Below, one piece after another: positions 15,860 to 24,338 of a DNA stretch of 64,000 nucleotides. The notes under the pieces are model-generated. The model saw nothing but the letters and a program-made list of their open reading frames with translations, did no database searches and had not been told where the DNA came from. The stretch covers positions 310,001-374,000 of the forward strand of contig NZ_JACXXE010000002.1 in assembly GCF_014764715.1 (NCBI RefSeq), read 5' to 3'. Position 1 is the first letter of the stretch; the number at the start of each line of letters is the position of its first letter. This DNA is from Bacillus crepusculi (GTDB lineage: Bacteria; Bacillota; Bacilli; Bacillales; Bacillaceae). The position numbers were made by a program, and so were the translations under genes.

Positions 15860-16876
15860 GTGAAAGCATTGGATGTGGTCACATTTGGGGAATCAATGGC
15901 GATGTTTTATGCAAAGGAAGTCGGAGAGCTTCATCAAGTGAATACGTTTCAAAAGGCGCTTGCTGGTGCCGAGAGTAACGTGGCTGCCGGGCTGGCGAGA
16001 CTCGGCTTTGAGGTGGGCTTTATGAGCAAAGTCGGGGCAGATTCACTAGGCACCTTTATTTTAGAAGAGCTTCAAAAAGAAGGAGTTGATACAAGTGCAG
16101 TGCTCCGTTCAAATGATGGTTCCCAAACGGGGATATTGCTTAAATCAAAGGTAATGGATGGAGACCCTGACGTGACGTATTACCGGAAAGGCTCTGCTGC
16201 GAGCACAATGAACCTAAGCGACTTTCCTGCCAGCTATTTTAAACAAGCAGGACACCTTCATATGACAGGTATTCCACCTGCTCTATCCAGTGAAATGAGA
16301 GCGTTTTCTTTTCGCGCTCTTCAAGCAATGAAGGAAGCAGGCAAAACCATTTCCTTTGATCCAAATCTTCGGCTTCAGCTATGGAAAGAGGAGGAAGATA
16401 TGATTCATACAGTAAATCAGATAGCTTCTCAAGTCGATTGGTTTTTTCCGGGACTTGCAGAAGGACAAAGGCTCACAGGACGTCATGAACCGGAAGAAAT
16501 TGCAGATGTTTATTTACAAAAAGGTGTCAAGCTAGTGGTGATTAAGCTCGGAGCAGAAGGTGCCTTTTATAAGAGTTCGGCCGGTCAAGGGGTTGTCAAA
16601 GGATTTCATATTCATGAAGTCATTGATACGGTCGGCGCTGGTGATGGGTTTGCTGTGGGGGTTATTAGCGGCTTACTTGACGGCTTATCAGATGAAAAAT
16701 CTGTGACAAGGGGAAATGCCATTGGGGCACTTGCAGTCATGTCTCCAGGAGATAAGGATGGACTCCCCACTCGTGAGGAGCTTCAAATATTTATAAAAGA
16801 AGCCAAACGATATGACAAAAGGGAATATATGAAGGGGGATGAGAGATATGGGAAAGTCAGCAAGTTTGAGCGTTAA
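15860..16876 (+). CDS. kdgK: 2-keto-3-deoxygluconate kinase KdgK
   Basis: 338-residue PfkB/ribokinase-family kinase phosphorylating KDG to KDPG. The N-terminal substrate side has TFGESMAMFYAKEVG and AGAESNVAAGLARLG; the C-terminal signature DTVGAGDGFAVGVI contains the catalytic Asp and anion hole. Family length is about 320-340. The start is GTG at 15860 with AAAGGGGAG upstream. It overlaps kdgA by 29 bases, indicating translational coupling. It joins the KduI/KduD branch with the Entner-Doudoroff-type aldolase step. Confidence 0.92.
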   Translation: MKALDVVTFGESMAMFYAKEVGELHQVNTFQKALAGAESNVAAGLARLGFEVGFMSKVGADSLGTFILEELQKEGVDTSAVLRSNDGSQTGILLKSKVMDGDPDVTYYRKGSAASTMNLSDFPASYFKQAGHLHMTGIPPALSSEMRAFSFRALQAMKEAGKTISFDPNLRLQLWKEEEDMIHTVNQIASQVDWFFPGLAEGQRLTGRHEPEEIADVYLQKGVKLVVIKLGAEGAFYKSSAGQGVVKGFHIHEVIDTVGAGDGFAVGVISGLLDGLSDEKSVTRGNAIGALAVMSPGDKDGLPTREELQIFIKEAKRYDKREYMKGDERYGKVSKFER

Positions 16877-17447
16877 AGAGCAGCTCGCGGCTTGTAAACT
16901 GATTGCAGTGGTCAGAGCGGATAGTGAAGCAGAAGGCATGGAGATCATTCAGCGGTTAAAGAAAAAAGGGGTGCGTGCCATTGAAATAACGTATACCACG
17001 CCTCATGCTGAACGCATCATTGCATCCTTTCGGCATGAGCAAGACCTCATTGTAGGAGCGGGAACGGTTACGACGCTTGAACAGGCGCAATCAGCCATTG
17101 AGGCAGGCTCACAATTTATTGTCAGTCCAGGCTATCTTCCTATGATCGGAGAGCATCTCTCATTTCACGATACACTCTATATACCAGGTGTCCTCACTCC
17201 AAGTGAAATCATGCAGGCAAAAGCAAATGGATACCGCTTGCTCAAGCTTTTTCCAAGCGGCTCCTTCGGTTTATCCTATATGAAAAACCTACAAGGACCA
17301 TTTCCAGAAATTGAATTTATACCAACAGGCGGTATTCATCCAGTCGATGTCCCAAAATGGCTCAAAGCAGGTGCTGTGGCAGTAGGTGTCGGCAGTCAGC
17401 TTGAAAGCAGTACAGCAGAAGAATTACAAGCGGTTCTTTCTTCATAA
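16848..17447 (+). CDS. kdgA: KDPG/KHG aldolase KdgA
   Basis: 199-residue class I aldolase that splits 2-keto-3-deoxy-6-phosphogluconate into pyruvate and glyceraldehyde 3-phosphate, closing the uronate pathway. Visible elements are VVRADS, AIEITYTTPHA (with the catalytic Glu), VGAGTVTT, the phosphate-binding IVSPGY and IPGVLTPSE, the Schiff-base Lys in LLKLFPSG, and IPTGGI. ATG 16848 is preferred over 16839, which sits too close to the AAGGGGG site. It ends at a strong hairpin. Confidence 0.92.
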   Translation: MGKSASLSVKEQLAACKLIAVVRADSEAEGMEIIQRLKKKGVRAIEITYTTPHAERIIASFRHEQDLIVGAGTVTTLEQAQSAIEAGSQFIVSPGYLPMIGEHLSFHDTLYIPGVLTPSEIMQAKANGYRLLKLFPSGSFGLSYMKNLQGPFPEIEFIPTGGIHPVDVPKWLKAGAVAVGVGSQLESSTAEELQAVLSS

Positions 17448-17461
17448 ATACTTGAAATGAT

Positions 17462-17500
17462 ACAAACAACTGGCTCGTGGATGCCGGTTGTTTGTTCGTT
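17462..17500 (+). terminator. Terminator of kdgK-kdgA
   Basis: ACAAACAACTGGC pairs with GCCGGTTGTTTGT over 13 positions (one G-U, eight-base loop). The tail TCGTTTATCT is only moderately T-rich. Confidence 0.7.
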
Positions 17501-17564
17501 TATCTGACATAATAGCAGGTGAAATCTAGCTCTTCACATACAATGATCGTAAGGAGGGATTGGA

Positions 17565-18020
17565 ATGTATATTCAACAAGATGAACTCACGGATGGACGG
17601 ATAGAACAACTGATCACCGATCATGTAGAGGAGATGAAGGCGCATTCTCCGCCAGAAAGCATTCATGCCCTTCCATTAGCAGATTTGAAAAAGCAAGATG
17701 TCACGGTGTGGAGTGTGCGAGATAAAGAGGAGCTTCTTGGCTGCGGAGCATTAAAGGAGCTATCAAGTGAACACGGGGAAATCAAATCGATGAGGACCGC
17801 AGCCCTCCATATGCGAAAAGGTGTAGCGAGGTATATGCTGAGCCATCTTCTTCAAGAGGCAAAACGGAGGGGCTATACACGTGTTAGCTTAGAGACAGGT
17901 GCAATGGCTTTCTTTGAGCCAGCAAGAAGCCTATATGAAAGCGCTGGGTTTCAATATTGCACGCCTTTTGGTTCATATCAAGAAGATCCAAACAGTTTAT
18001 TTATGACAAAGGAATTATAG
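17565..18020 (+). CDS. GNAT-family N-acetyltransferase (YsnE-like)
   Basis: 151-residue acetyl-CoA-dependent N-acetyltransferase. It has the acetyl-CoA loop region MRKGVARYMLSHLL, preceded by GEIKSMRT, and the C-terminal LYESAGFQYC motif typical of GNAT enzymes. The stretch HSPPESIHALPL followed by LLGCGALKEL is the pattern of the YsnE-type subfamily, for which I know no firm substrate. It has a strong ribosome site (AAGGAGGG) and lies alone between the kdg genes and the sensor operon, so it may not belong to the sugar pathway. Confidence 0.8.
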   Translation: MYIQQDELTDGRIEQLITDHVEEMKAHSPPESIHALPLADLKKQDVTVWSVRDKEELLGCGALKELSSEHGEIKSMRTAALHMRKGVARYMLSHLLQEAKRRGYTRVSLETGAMAFFEPARSLYESAGFQYCTPFGSYQEDPNSLFMTKEL

Positions 18021-18089
18021 AGGTCGAGAGAGTATGCTTATAAGCAGCTCTTTTTTTATGTGGCAATATTGGAAAGGAGGGGGATATGA

Positions 18090-19091
18090 GTGAAATTGTC
18101 TAAGTGGCTAGGAATGGGTGCATTTCTCATATTTTGTGTGGTATCTGTTATCTTTTTAACTTTGTTAGGTCAAGATTTATTTAAAATTGAAAGCGCTTCC
18201 GAAAAAATGGCGTCCTCCTATCAATATCACTTTGTCCTTATACCGGAGGAACTTGATAATGAATATTGGCAGCTGGTGCAAAAGGGAGCAGCTGATGCGG
18301 CGGCTGTTCATCGTGTGTATCTCGAATACCTGGGGCCGAAGCAGGCAGATTTGGATGATCATCTGAAAACCATTGATATGGCGATCGCTGGGCATGTAGA
18401 TGGCGTGATGACGCAGGGACTTGATGCCAAGAAATACAAACCGCTCTTTCAAAAAGCAAGAGAAAAAGGCATTGACGTCGTTACGGTCGATACGGATGCA
18501 GAGGGGAGCAAGCGTCAAGTGTATGTAGGAACGGATAATTATTATTCAGGCTTTATCGCAGGACAGGCGTTCATTGCAGATACAAAAGGTGAACAGTATG
18601 TAGGAATTGTCACAGGGAGGCTTGATGCCATTCACCAAAAGCTGCGCGTCAAGGGATTTCGAGATGCCGTTTCTGCTGAAAAACGTATTCATATTGCTGG
18701 AATAGAAGAATCAGCCATTACGAAGTCAGGGGCTTCGGGTGCCGCTTATAAACTATTAAACGATCATGAAAAGCTGACCGCATTTTATGGAACAAGTGCA
18801 TTAGATGGTGTCGGCATCATTCAAGCAACAGCCCAATATCAATCATCTACTGATTTTTATGTGCTCGCATTTGATACATTGCCTGATACGATTCAGGCAC
18901 TTGATAAAGGGAAAATCGATGCGGTGGTCGTGCAGCACCCTTATGAAATGGGCTACCAAGCCGTTGAAGCACTTGTTCGTTTACAGAAAGGCGAAAAGGA
19001 AGAACCGCTACAGTACACAGGGACGAGTGTGATTCGTCGCGGGGATCTACCTCTACAGCAAACAGAAAGACCACAGGGGGTACAGCCATGA
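18090..19091 (+). CDS. Membrane-anchored sugar-binding sensor protein (periplasmic-binding-protein fold)
   Basis: 333 residues. A single N-terminal membrane segment (about residues 9-27) without a lipobox anchors a type I periplasmic-binding domain (Peripla_BP_4-like: GHVDGVMTQGLDAKKY, GIDVVTVDTDAEGSKR, YVGTDNYYSGFIAGQAF, FRDAVSA, AVVVQHPYEMGYQAVEAL). Its stop overlaps the sensor kinase start (ATGA), so it is probably the ligand-binding partner of that kinase, as in XylFII-LytS-type three-component systems, and not a transport protein. GTG start at 18090 with AAAGGAGGGGG upstream; the ATG at 18086 is out of frame. A cre-like sequence lies at 18188. The ligand is unknown, probably a sugar. Confidence 0.8.
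   Translation: MKLSKWLGMGAFLIFCVVSVIFLTLLGQDLFKIESASEKMASSYQYHFVLIPEELDNEYWQLVQKGAADAAAVHRVYLEYLGPKQADLDDHLKTIDMAIAGHVDGVMTQGLDAKKYKPLFQKAREKGIDVVTVDTDAEGSKRQVYVGTDNYYSGFIAGQAFIADTKGEQYVGIVTGRLDAIHQKLRVKGFRDAVSAEKRIHIAGIEESAITKSGASGAAYKLLNDHEKLTAFYGTSALDGVGIIQATAQYQSSTDFYVLAFDTLPDTIQALDKGKIDAVVVQHPYEMGYQAVEALVRLQKGEKEEPLQYTGTSVIRRGDLPLQQTERPQGVQP
18188..18201. promoter_or_regulatory. Weak cre-like sequence inside the sensor binding-protein gene
   Basis: TGAAAGCGCTTCCG has the perfect central core of a cre box and matches 12 of 14 consensus positions, about 100 bases into the coding region, where CcpA can act as a roadblock. Chance occurrence cannot be excluded. Confidence 0.3.
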
Positions 19092-20530
19092 GAAGGATTC
19101 GAGGTAAATTGTTACTCGCATTTTTAATCCTTGTGCTCCTTGGCAACGTGGCCGCTTTTTTTGTCTATTGGAGCAGCTCGAACATCACATCAGAATATAG
19201 CAAAAGCTTTCGTTCCTTTCTCCTGCTCAATGATATATCGACAGAGGCAAAAACGATGTATGAGAAGGTCAATGCCTATGCCATCGAGAAGGATCGGCAG
19301 TTTGCCACACAATATCTTGAATCAAAACAAAAAATGAAAGCCTACGATCAGGCGCTGCGAAAGGATGCTGGTCTTCATGCCGCAATCCCCTCTATTGAAA
19401 AATATCAATATATGATGCGGACGCTCATGAATGAAAGTGATGCGACCATGACATATGTAAAAGAAGGGGAAATTAAAGAATATGCTGCAAGTGTGAAGGA
19501 GGTAAGAACTGTCTCCTCCTATATACAAGAGCAAACGATGACCCTGCTCGATGATGAATTATCCGAGTATCAGGTACTCTATCAATCCCTTCAAAAAAGA
19601 CATCAAACCTATGCGCTTTTTACCCTTTGTCTGTTTACGTTATCGATTGGGGTTGCATTATGGATGGCTTATATCATTGCTGGCGGGATATCAAGGCCAA
19701 TCGTTCATCTGTCTCGAAGCGTAAAAGAAGTATCAGAAGGAAATTTTGATGGAGCGGACTTGCATGTCACATCGAAGGATGAAATTTCTGTATTAAATGA
19801 GGCCTTTCAACGAATGCGGCAAGAGATGAAAATGATGATTGAAGAGATGAAACAAAAGGCTGCCTTAGATCAAAAAATCAAAGATATGAAGTTGAAAACG
19901 CTGCAAAACCAAATGAATCCACACTTTTTATTTAACACATTAAACATCGTTTCACGTATGGCTTACTTAGAATCAGCAGACGCCACATCGAGATTGATTC
20001 AATCCGTTTCCACGCTGATGCGGTATTCGCTGTCTGCTCTCAGTACGTCCGTTACATTGGATCAAGAAGTGAAAGTGGTCAAAGAGTATTTTCATATACA
20101 AGAAACGAGATTTGCCGATCGTATTACATGCAAAACGAGCATAGATGAGTCGTGTTTATCCGTTCACATCCCAAGTCTTACATTACAGCCGCTTGTCGAA
20201 AATGCCTTTATTCATGGCGTGGAACCAAAGGAGGAAGACGGGCTTGTCGAGCTCTCGATCTATCAAGAAGGTGGCTATGTCATGATTCGAATTCGGGACA
20301 ATGGGATGGGGATCAATGAACAAGAGAAAGTGAGATTGCTATCAGAAAAAGAAGAGGATGATCCGAACACACTGAGTAAAGGCCACTCAACAGGGATCGG
20401 CCTTCGAAATGTGATGTCAAGACTGCGCTTGTTTTACGGGGTGCAGGATGCCCTTCAAATTGATTCAACGCCAAACGAAGGCACCACCATCCAATTGGCG
20501 ATTCCGATAAAGGAGGAACCAGCATGCTGA
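19088..20530 (+). CDS. LytS/YesM-type sensor histidine kinase
   Basis: 480 residues. Two membrane segments (about 7-27 and 172-193) flank an extracytoplasmic helical region; HAMP follows (SRPIVHLSRSVKEVSEGNFD), then a His_kinase domain with the phospho-His in NQMNPHFLFNTLN (about residue 279) and an HATPase with PLVENAFIHG, IRIRDNGMGI and STGIGLRNV. This is the YesM subclass that controls sugar genes with YesN-type regulators. It overlaps the upstream binding protein by four bases and the downstream regulator by seven, so all three are translated together. Confidence 0.88.
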   Translation: MRRIRGKLLLAFLILVLLGNVAAFFVYWSSSNITSEYSKSFRSFLLLNDISTEAKTMYEKVNAYAIEKDRQFATQYLESKQKMKAYDQALRKDAGLHAAIPSIEKYQYMMRTLMNESDATMTYVKEGEIKEYAASVKEVRTVSSYIQEQTMTLLDDELSEYQVLYQSLQKRHQTYALFTLCLFTLSIGVALWMAYIIAGGISRPIVHLSRSVKEVSEGNFDGADLHVTSKDEISVLNEAFQRMRQEMKMMIEEMKQKAALDQKIKDMKLKTLQNQMNPHFLFNTLNIVSRMAYLESADATSRLIQSVSTLMRYSLSALSTSVTLDQEVKVVKEYFHIQETRFADRITCKTSIDESCLSVHIPSLTLQPLVENAFIHGVEPKEEDGLVELSIYQEGGYVMIRIRDNGMGINEQEKVRLLSEKEEDDPNTLSKGHSTGIGLRNVMSRLRLFYGVQDALQIDSTPNEGTTIQLAIPIKEEPAC

Positions 20531-21942
20531 ACGTGCTGATTGTAGATGATGAAAAAATAGAACGACTAGCGATGCGGAAGTTCATGACCGAATGGCTGCC
20601 AGAATGTCATATTGCAGGAGAAGCTGAAAATGGAAAGAAGGCGGTTGAATTTGCGCTAGCGGAGCCCATTCACCTTGTGCTCATGGATATTCAGATGCCT
20701 GGAATGGATGGACTGACAGCGATCAAACAGATCAAAGCAAGTAGTCCGCATACAAAATTTATTATGCTGACAGCCTATGATACGTTCGATTATGCCAAGC
20801 AGGCCATGCAGGAAGGGGTGAAACAATACCTCGTTAAACCAGCTGATAAAGATGAAACCATTGCGGCCATTCGATCTGTTGCGGCAGAAATTCATCAGGA
20901 AGCGTCTCAGCGGAAGGCAGCGACAGTCAATGAGCAGTCAAAGTGGCTAGAAGCCCATGTGATCAATGGTCAATCTTATACCTCAACGGAGTTTGAGCGG
21001 CTGTTTCAGGAATTTAAAGCAGGTCTGGTCATCGCTGTTCAGCGGGCAGGCGGTGATCAGCTGTTAAACCATTTGCGGCAGTCATCTCGTTTTCAAGTGG
21101 TGCCTATCCAAATGGGCGGTGAGTGGTTTACATGCTTTATTTACAGCCATCAATCCCCAGGCCACCTAAAGGCAGATATCCTGCAAGCCATTCGATCCGC
21201 CATGACAAGCGAACAGCCTTCACCTGTTGTTGGCATGGGGTACCCAGTCTCAAACCCGCTTCATCTTCAGAAAAGTGCAGCAGAGGCGAAGCTTTCCTAT
21301 TATCAGCGAAAAAAGGATGGCGGCGTTGTTCGGTATGGTTTTTACGATACAGGATGGCAGTCCAATTTGTTGATTCATCTGCCTGAGCTTGCCGACGACA
21401 TGATGCTGGCGCTGGAAGAAGGAAGAAGAGAGGATGCGCTTGCCTTATTTGATGCTTTTGAATTAGAGGGGGCGGCACTTTCACATGTAAAGGAGCTACT
21501 GGTTCTATTAAAATCACGACTCCGTGCAGATCTCTCCATTTTGACCATCAGCACAGCAGCAGAATGCCGTCAGTGCTGTGAGTATTTATTTGACGTGTAT
21601 GAAGCGAGAGCTCAGACCGTGAATGACATCGAGCGGGCAAAACGTTACATCAAAACGCATTTCTGTGAACAGATCACACTTGAGCAAACTGCCGCCTATG
21701 TTGACTTAAGCCCTACCTATTTCACAAAACGCTTTAAAGATGAGACAGGCCTGACGTTTAAAGAATATGTGACAACCTGCCGGCTGGATAAAATCAAGAT
21801 GCTTCTCAAAGACAGCTCGCTTAGTTTAAAAGAAATTACGTATCAGGCAGGGTATACAGATCCCAATTATGTCAGCCGTGTATTTAAAAAAATGGTTGGC
21901 TGTTCACCGAAGGAATATCGAAAGCTGTCCGTAAAAAAATGA
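20524..21942 (+). CDS. YesN-type response regulator with AraC DNA-binding domain
   Basis: 472 residues. An N-terminal receiver domain (LIVDDEKIER, phospho-acceptor Asp55 in LVLMDIQMPGMDG, Lys in YLVKPADK) is followed by a ~230-residue middle region and a C-terminal AraC double helix-turn-helix (YIKTHFCEQITLEQTAAYV, LSPTYFTKRFKDETG, YQAGYTDPNYVSRVFKK). It is the output of the preceding kinase and most likely activates the ABC transporter genes that begin about 100 bases downstream. Its binding site is not evident to me. Confidence 0.88.
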   Translation: MLNVLIVDDEKIERLAMRKFMTEWLPECHIAGEAENGKKAVEFALAEPIHLVLMDIQMPGMDGLTAIKQIKASSPHTKFIMLTAYDTFDYAKQAMQEGVKQYLVKPADKDETIAAIRSVAAEIHQEASQRKAATVNEQSKWLEAHVINGQSYTSTEFERLFQEFKAGLVIAVQRAGGDQLLNHLRQSSRFQVVPIQMGGEWFTCFIYSHQSPGHLKADILQAIRSAMTSEQPSPVVGMGYPVSNPLHLQKSAAEAKLSYYQRKKDGGVVRYGFYDTGWQSNLLIHLPELADDMMLALEEGRREDALALFDAFELEGAALSHVKELLVLLKSRLRADLSILTISTAAECRQCCEYLFDVYEARAQTVNDIERAKRYIKTHFCEQITLEQTAAYVDLSPTYFTKRFKDETGLTFKEYVTTCRLDKIKMLLKDSSLSLKEITYQAGYTDPNYVSRVFKKMVGCSPKEYRKLSVKK

Positions 21943-21973
21943 AGAATTTCATAAAAAAGTGAAGAAATTCGCC

Positions 21974-22022
21974 TGAAAAAAAGCAAGGATCTGCCATTAT
22001 ACTTATTGTGATAACGCTTACA
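21974..22022 (+). promoter_or_regulatory. Promoter and cre site of the sugar ABC transporter operon
   Basis: A TATACT -10 box at 21998-22003 with a poor -35 (TGAAAA, 18-base spacing) suggests an activator-dependent promoter. TGATAACGCTTACA at 22009-22022 matches the cre consensus at all positions and would cover the transcription start, so CcpA should repress. Confidence 0.65.
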
Positions 22023-22044
22023 AAAAAGGGATGGGGGATCAATC

Positions 22045-23310
22045 ATGAAGTTCAAATTAGGCTTTACGTTACTTACGATCTGTATGCTTCTTGTCACCGC
22101 TTGCAGTTCATCGGCGAACTCCGATGCAAAAAAAGAAGGCGGAGCGGAGAAGCTCGACATTTTCTCATGGTGGACTGGGGCAGGTGAGGAAGACGGGCTG
22201 AAAGCACTCATTCAATTGTTTGAAGAGAAAAATAAAGACATTCCAATTGAAAATGCAGCGGTCGCAGGTGGTGCTGGTACGAACGCAAAGGCTGTCCTCA
22301 CTAGCCGGATGCAAGGAAATGATCCACCAGCTACCTTCCAAGTACATGGCGGGGCGGAGCTGAACGAGAGCTGGGTCGCAGCAGGCAAAATGGAGCCGCT
22401 AGATGACCTATATGAAAAAGAAGGCTGGAAGGATAAATTTCCAAAATCACTGATTGACCTTGTCAGCAAGGATGGAAAAATCTATTCAGTACCAGTGAAC
22501 ATTCACAGGGGCAATGTGCTCTGGTATAACAAGAAGGTATTTGATGATGCAGGCTTAGAGCCGCCAACGACCTTTGATGAATTTTTCAAAACAGCCGATG
22601 CCTTAAAGAAAAAAGGGATTACACCACTTGCGCTTGGGGACAAAGAGCCTTGGGCAGCGACTCATTTGTTTGAGAGCGTACTGCTGGGTGTATTAGGCGC
22701 AGATGATTATCAAAAACTTTGGGCGGGCGACATCAAAATGGATGACGCAAAAGTGAAGGAAGCGGCAGACATCTTTGGACGTATGCTCGAGTATGTAAAC
22801 GACGATCATAGCTCTCGTAACTGGCAGGATGCCTCGCAGCTCGTAGCAAAAGGGGAAGCGGCAATGAATGTCATGGGCGACTGGGCAAAGGGATATTTTG
22901 TGAATGATCTAGATTTGAAGGTAAATCAAGACTTTGGTTACGTGGCAACTCCGGGTACGGAGGGAAGCTTTATGGTGATCACTGATACATTCGGACTGCC
23001 GAAGGGTGTCAAACAGCCAGAAAACGTGAAAAAATTCTTATCTGTCTTAGGATCTGTGGAAGGACAGGATGCGTTTAATCCGTTGAAAGGATCGATTCCG
23101 GCACGTGTGGATGCAGATGTATCAAAATATGATGAATACGGAAAATCGGCGATGAAGGCATTTAAAGAGTCAAAGCTTGCGCCGTCTCTCGCTCATGGCT
23201 CAGCTGCTGAAGAAGGCTTTGTGACAAAAGCGAATCAAGCCGTCAATATTTTCGTGACACAAAAAGACAGTAGCCAATTTGTTTCATCTTTAAAAGATTC
23301 AATGAAATAA
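22045..23310 (+). CDS. Sugar ABC transporter substrate-binding lipoprotein (CUT1)
   Basis: 421-residue extracellular solute-binding lipoprotein (SBP family 1). The lipobox LLVTAC puts the lipidated Cys at about residue 20. The mature part starts DIFSWWTGAGEEDGLKAL and has FQVHGGAELNESWV and LWYNKKVFDDAGLEPP, resembling glucose/mannose-type binding proteins more than oligosaccharide ones (impression from remembered sequences). It is first in the transporter operon behind a cre-controlled promoter, and a terminator follows it, which would give more binding protein than permease. The substrate is not proven; a hexose is my best guess. Confidence 0.85.
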   Translation: MKFKLGFTLLTICMLLVTACSSSANSDAKKEGGAEKLDIFSWWTGAGEEDGLKALIQLFEEKNKDIPIENAAVAGGAGTNAKAVLTSRMQGNDPPATFQVHGGAELNESWVAAGKMEPLDDLYEKEGWKDKFPKSLIDLVSKDGKIYSVPVNIHRGNVLWYNKKVFDDAGLEPPTTFDEFFKTADALKKKGITPLALGDKEPWAATHLFESVLLGVLGADDYQKLWAGDIKMDDAKVKEAADIFGRMLEYVNDDHSSRNWQDASQLVAKGEAAMNVMGDWAKGYFVNDLDLKVNQDFGYVATPGTEGSFMVITDTFGLPKGVKQPENVKKFLSVLGSVEGQDAFNPLKGSIPARVDADVSKYDEYGKSAMKAFKESKLAPSLAHGSAAEEGFVTKANQAVNIFVTQKDSSQFVSSLKDSMK

Positions 23311-23318
23311 AGACGAAG

Positions 23319-23348
23319 GAGGCGGCGAATAGGCACCGCCTCTTTTTT
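23319..23348 (+). terminator. Leaky terminator between the binding-protein and permease genes
   Basis: GAGGCGG and CCGCCTC form a seven-pair GC-rich stem with a ten-base loop followed by TTTTTT. No other promoter is evident before the permease gene, so it probably acts as an attenuator. Confidence 0.75.
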
Positions 23349-23366
23349 AAAAAGGAGTGTCGCTTC

Positions 23367-24338
23367 ATGCGCATGGACACATCGCCAATCACAAAAGCAC
23401 CAACGCCCAAAGTAAAACGTGTTCGGAAAAAATGGAATGGAGACCAGCTGCTTGCGCTGCTATTTTTAGCCCCGTCAGCTGTTTTATTATTCATCTTTGT
23501 TTACGGGTTTATTGGCTGGACAGGGTATGTTTCATTATCCAACTGGACCTCGCTTGTTCCAGATTTCTCTTTCGCAGGTCTTCAAAATTATATCATGCTG
23601 TTTCAAGATTTCCGCTTTCAGTCAGACCTGCGAAACACGGTCTTTTTTACTCTATTCTTTATTGGAGCAGTCATTGCCTCTGGGCTGGCACTTGCGATTT
23701 TACTAGACCAGAAGATCAAGGGTGAATCTCTTTTTCGGAATTTATTTTTCTTTCCAATGGCCCTTTCCTTCGTTGTCACAGGAGTCGTATGGCAATGGAT
23801 TTTAAACCCGTCAACTGGGGTGAATTTATTTTTAAAAACGATAGGCATCCAGCCAAAGTGGTACACGGATACGAACATTTTAGCCGGATTTGCCTGGGGG
23901 AAAATTGAGTTTGGTGTACCTGCGGCAATGATTGCAGTCGTGATTGCAGCTGTTTGGCAGATGACTGGATTTTCTCTCGCAATGTATTTGGCGGGTCTTA
24001 GAGGAATTCCAGAGGAAGTGAGAGAGGCTGCTAGAATGGACGGGGCAACCGAGTGGCAGATTTACCGGAAGATTATTTTTCCGCTTTTAAAACCGATTAC
24101 TGCAAGTGTCATTATTATTATGGCACATATTTCTTTAAAGATTTTCGACTTGATTTACTCGATGACAGGACCGGGTGCGAACTTTGTGACGGATGTACCG
24201 GGCGTTTATATGTTTGAAATGACCTTTAGAGGTAACCATTATGCAGGCGGTGCCGCCATCGCGATGATCATGCTGATCTCTGTTGCAGTCTTTATCGTGC
24301 CGTATCTCCTGTCGAGCCGGAAGGGGGCTTCATCATGA
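23367..24338 (+). CDS. Sugar ABC transporter permease 1 (CUT1, MalF/UgpA-like)
   Basis: 323-residue inner-membrane permease with six predicted helices and a ~40-residue cytoplasmic start. The EAA loop that contacts the ATPase is IPEEVREAARMDGATEWQIY. AAAAAGGAG precedes ATG 23367 (an in-frame ATG at 23373 is possible). It overlaps the second permease by four bases. No ATPase gene is present in the window; such CUT1 systems in Bacillus commonly share the ATPase MsmX. Confidence 0.87.
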   Translation: MRMDTSPITKAPTPKVKRVRKKWNGDQLLALLFLAPSAVLLFIFVYGFIGWTGYVSLSNWTSLVPDFSFAGLQNYIMLFQDFRFQSDLRNTVFFTLFFIGAVIASGLALAILLDQKIKGESLFRNLFFFPMALSFVVTGVVWQWILNPSTGVNLFLKTIGIQPKWYTDTNILAGFAWGKIEFGVPAAMIAVVIAAVWQMTGFSLAMYLAGLRGIPEEVREAARMDGATEWQIYRKIIFPLLKPITASVIIIMAHISLKIFDLIYSMTGPGANFVTDVPGVYMFEMTFRGNHYAGGAAIAMIMLISVAVFIVPYLLSSRKGASS

